This document shows, one piece after another, positions 14,022-15,521 of a DNA stretch of 15,521 bases (positions are counted from its first letter, which is position 1; each line of letters starts with the position of its first letter). Made by a program: the position numbers and the translations under genes. The stretch is from JAAEQG01 sp023133475. Its GTDB lineage: Bacteria; Planctomycetota; Phycisphaerae; UBA1845. Under the pieces are notes generated by a model. It was not told the origin of the DNA, searched no databases, and was given only the letters and a program-made list of their open reading frames with translations. The DNA is taken from assembly GCA_030631415.1 (NCBI GenBank), contig DAOVLE010000115.1, positions 1 through 15,521 on the forward strand, given 5' to 3'.

Positions 14022-14074
14022 GGCGGGTGGCCAGGGCAAGTAGTTGGGTGGCACGGGGCTTGTCCGTGCCACAC
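14022..14074 (+). repeat. Dispersed GGCGGGTGGCC repeat, copy D, with perfect hairpin
   Basis: It opens GGCGGGTGGCCAGGGCAAG like the other copies and then carries GTGGCACGG (14048-14056) and its exact complement CCGTGCCAC (14064-14072) around a 7-nt loop. This copy shows best that the second half of the family can be a palindrome. It abuts the transporter fragment and ends about 35 nt before the stop codon of the convergent fic gene. Confidence 0.75.
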
Positions 14075-14108
14075 TTGGGCTTGTCGGGAGCACCCGGCGC
14101 GTGATCGG

Positions 14109-15266
14109 TCACTGCGCATCCTTGGTGAGAGTCCGGAGGTAGTCGTGATAGGCGTAGACGCGATCCCGTTTCTTGCCCGTGGTCTCGCGCAGGATGCCCG
14201 CTTCGCGCAGTGCGCTGATCGCTTTGGACGCCGTCGGCTTGGTCGTCTCAAGCAACTCGATTGCTCGCGGCAACGTCACGATGGGGTGCATCGGCAACTG
14301 CTCGAACAGCCGTATGGCGGGAATCGTCGTAGCGGATTGACGCAGCAGTTTCTGCCGATGCCTGCCGAGCAGGGCGAAGAGCCTCTCGGCAACGGCTACC
14401 CCGTCGTCAGCCGCTTCGCACACGCAGTCCAGGTAGAACGCCGTCCACCCCTCCCAATCGCCATCAGTGCGGACTGCGGACAGGCGATCGTAGTATGCCT
14501 GGCGATGCCGCTTGAAGGCCAAGCTCAGATACAGCAACGGCGACGGCAGCAAGCCCCAATGTTCGACCAGGAGCGTAATCAGCAGTCGTCCGATGCGACC
14601 GTTGCCGTCCAGAAACGGGTGGATGGTCTCGAACTGGACGTGCGCCAGCCCGGTCCTGACCAACGGCGGGAGCGGATCGGTGGCGTGAATCCATCGCTCA
14701 AGAGCCGACATGGCACCGGCCAGCGCGGCGGACGGCGGCGGGACGAATCGTGCATTCCCGGGCTGCGTTCCACCGACCCAGTTCTGCGAGCGTCGCAACT
14801 GCCCCGGCTGCTTGTCCGCGCCGCGCGTGCCCTTCATCAAACGCTTGTGAGCCTCGCAAAGCAGGCGTGCGCTCAGTGGCAGGCCCTTGGGGCGGGCAAT
14901 CTGGCGACGGGCGTGCGTCAGGGCCTCCACGTAGTTGCAGACTTCCTGGACGTCCTCCGGGCGACGGGCCTGCTGCGTCGCTTCATAGGCCAATACGTCC
15001 CCAAGCGTGGCCTGCGTGCCCTCGATCTGCGAGGAGATCACCGCTTCCTTGCGGACGAAACCGTAGAGGAACCAATCGGCACTGGGCACCATAGCCCCGG
15101 CGACCGTCAGGCGCCCCAAGGCCACCATCGCTTCCGCATGGCGGCGGGCGAGTTCATCGTCAAGCACCAACGGTGGCCTGGTGGGTGGCAGCGGGCTCGG
15201 AACGAACGCGCGCACCCGCTCACCGGCGATGGCGGTCGTCCGATACGCACCTGTCTTCCTCGGCAT
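14109..15266 (-). CDS. Fic-domain protein, self-inhibited class II, with C-terminal winged helix
   Basis: The 385-residue protein starts at ATG 15266 (GGAG about 10 nt upstream). The Fic core motif is complete: HPFLDGNGRIGR, with His216 as catalytic base, Asp220, Asn222 and Arg224/Arg227 for the nucleotide phosphates. The inhibitory helix motif SSQIEG (Ser78 to Gly83) lies N-terminal to the core, as in class II Fic proteins, so activity is held in check within the same chain. The C-terminal about 80 residues (LFEQLPMHPIVTLPRAIELL, then TASKAISALREAGIL) form a likely winged-helix DNA-binding domain. Fic proteins usually transfer AMP from ATP to a hydroxyl side chain; the target is unknown. It has its own promoter and no partner antitoxin, and faces the efflux operon tail-to-tail. 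Confidence 0.93.
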   Translation of the reverse strand: MPRKTGAYRTTAIAGERVRAFVPSPLPPTRPPLVLDDELARRHAEAMVALGRLTVAGAMVPSADWFLYGFVRKEAVISSQIEGTQATLGDVLAYEATQQARRPEDVQEVCNYVEALTHARRQIARPKGLPLSARLLCEAHKRLMKGTRGADKQPGQLRRSQNWVGGTQPGNARFVPPPSAALAGAMSALERWIHATDPLPPLVRTGLAHVQFETIHPFLDGNGRIGRLLITLLVEHWGLLPSPLLYLSLAFKRHRQAYYDRLSAVRTDGDWEGWTAFYLDCVCEAADDGVAVAERLFALLGRHRQKLLRQSATTIPAIRLFEQLPMHPIVTLPRAIELLETTKPTASKAISALREAGILRETTGKKRDRVYAYHDYLRTLTKDAQ

Positions 15267-15299
15267 GGCAGGGTCGCTCCACTTTCCCAGTGGGCCTCA

Positions 15300-15321
15300 C
15301 TGGTAAAGGTATCTTACCCAG
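15300..15321. promoter_or_regulatory. Inverted repeat over the fic -10 box, operator candidate
   Basis: CTGGTAA (15300-15306) and TTACCCAG (15314-15321) form an inverted repeat around a 7-bp centre, with one extra C in the right arm; GGTAA/TTACC is the perfect core. It covers the -10 box of the fic promoter on the minus strand, the expected place for a repressor site. The C-terminal winged helix of the Fic protein could bind it. The half-sites resemble those of the tetR operator at 2346-2364, though the spacing differs (7 against 5). Confidence 0.45.
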
Positions 15322-15338
15322 CGTCGACCGCTAGTCAA
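15311..15338 (-). promoter_or_regulatory. Sigma-70-type promoter of the fic gene
   Basis: On the minus strand TTGACT (15338-15333, 5 of 6) is followed after 16 bp by TAAGAT (15316-15311, 4 of 6). The -10 box is 44 nt upstream of the fic ATG, a normal distance. Confidence 0.5.
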
Positions 15339-15359
15339 CTCGGCTTTACTTGCGTCCCT

Positions 15360-15400
15360 GGCGGGTGGCGGGTGGCATGGTCCACGCTTGCGTGGCCATG
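15360..15400 (+). repeat. Repeat related to the GGCGGGTGGC family, copy E, with hairpin
   Basis: It has the head GGCGGGTGGCGGGTGGCATGG, one base beyond the shared start followed by a different palindrome: CATGGTCCACG (15376-15386) pairs with CGTGGCCATG (15391-15400) with a single bulged T. It shares the head of copies A-D but not their GGCACGG core, so it is a second subtype. No broken gene is recognisable on its left side. Confidence 0.55.
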
Positions 15401-15479
15401 AATGAGGCGAGGGGCTTAACGAGGAGTTCAACCGTGCAAACGCCGGGGATCGTCGGGAATGGATTCCGTAGCTTCGTAG

Positions 15480-15499
15480 GTCGGGTCCGCAGACCCGAC
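15480..15499. repeat. Short perfect palindrome
   Basis: GTCGGGTC (15480-15487) and GACCCGAC (15492-15499) are perfect complements around CGCA. Outside it, GGGAAT near 15455 and ATTCCC near 15508 could extend the pairing. It is another dispersed-type intergenic palindrome; no T-run follows. I see no gene between 15401 and the window end. Confidence 0.6.
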
Positions 15500-15521
15500 A
15501 TTCGGGATTCCCAACGGCGCC

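Noticed and set aside
13827..15401. A 524-codon plus-strand open frame opposite the fic gene
   Set aside because: The minus strand encodes a Fic protein with complete motifs, a ribosome site and a promoter. The plus-strand frame has no recognisable domain and is a GC-rich shadow.

Overview
The window looks like a chromosomal accessory region of a GC-rich Gram-negative bacterium. My best guess is a planctomycete, possibly of the Phycisphaerae. The guess rests on several families of short palindromic repeats of a kind I associate with planctomycete intergenic DNA, and on an outer-membrane efflux system and lipoproteins that imply a diderm envelope. No rRNA, tRNA or marker gene is present to settle it.

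Layout. Positions 1-735 are repeat-rich and hold only a promoter and the first 20 codons of a ParD-like antitoxin. Positions 662-1975 (minus strand) hold a decayed LpxL/HtrB-type acyltransferase, a possible 39-residue membrane peptide and a small lipoprotein gene. Positions 2174-2285 hold the first 20 codons of a TetR gene running into a repeat. From 2298 to 13410 there is one long plus-strand gene cluster, probably an operon: a promoter and palindromic operator, a TetR regulator, a 403-residue alanine-rich helical protein, a radical SAM protein, two paralogous 146-residue helical proteins, a phasin-like protein, a UbiB/ABC1-type kinase-like protein, then a TolC-type outer-membrane lipoprotein, an EmrA-type periplasmic adaptor and an EmrB-type DHA2 transporter. 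Gaps are 36-100 nt in the first half. The last four genes overlap or are 4 nt apart. Positions 13415-14021 hold remnants of an RND pump and of a second DHA2 transporter. Positions 14109-15266 (minus) encode a Fic protein with its own promoter. The end is again repeat-rich.

How the genes may work together (inference): the TetR protein probably represses its own operon through the 19-bp palindrome and responds to a hydrophobic compound. The tripartite pump would export that compound. The phasin-like and helical proteins would bind a hydrophobic surface such as a lipid or polyester inclusion or membrane. The UbiB-like protein would act on lipid or quinone homeostasis and the radical SAM enzyme would carry out an unknown modification. 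TetR regulator, phasins and UbiB also occur close together in the Pseudomonas pha/ubi region, but no PHA synthase or quinone-biosynthesis gene is visible here.

The most striking pattern outside the operon is a dispersed repeat beginning GGCGGGTGGCC. Four broken genes (parD, acyltransferase, tetR remnant, transporter remnant) each end exactly where a copy begins, always with the repeat in the same orientation relative to the gene. Remnants of a second tetR start and a second transporter end flank the intact operon.
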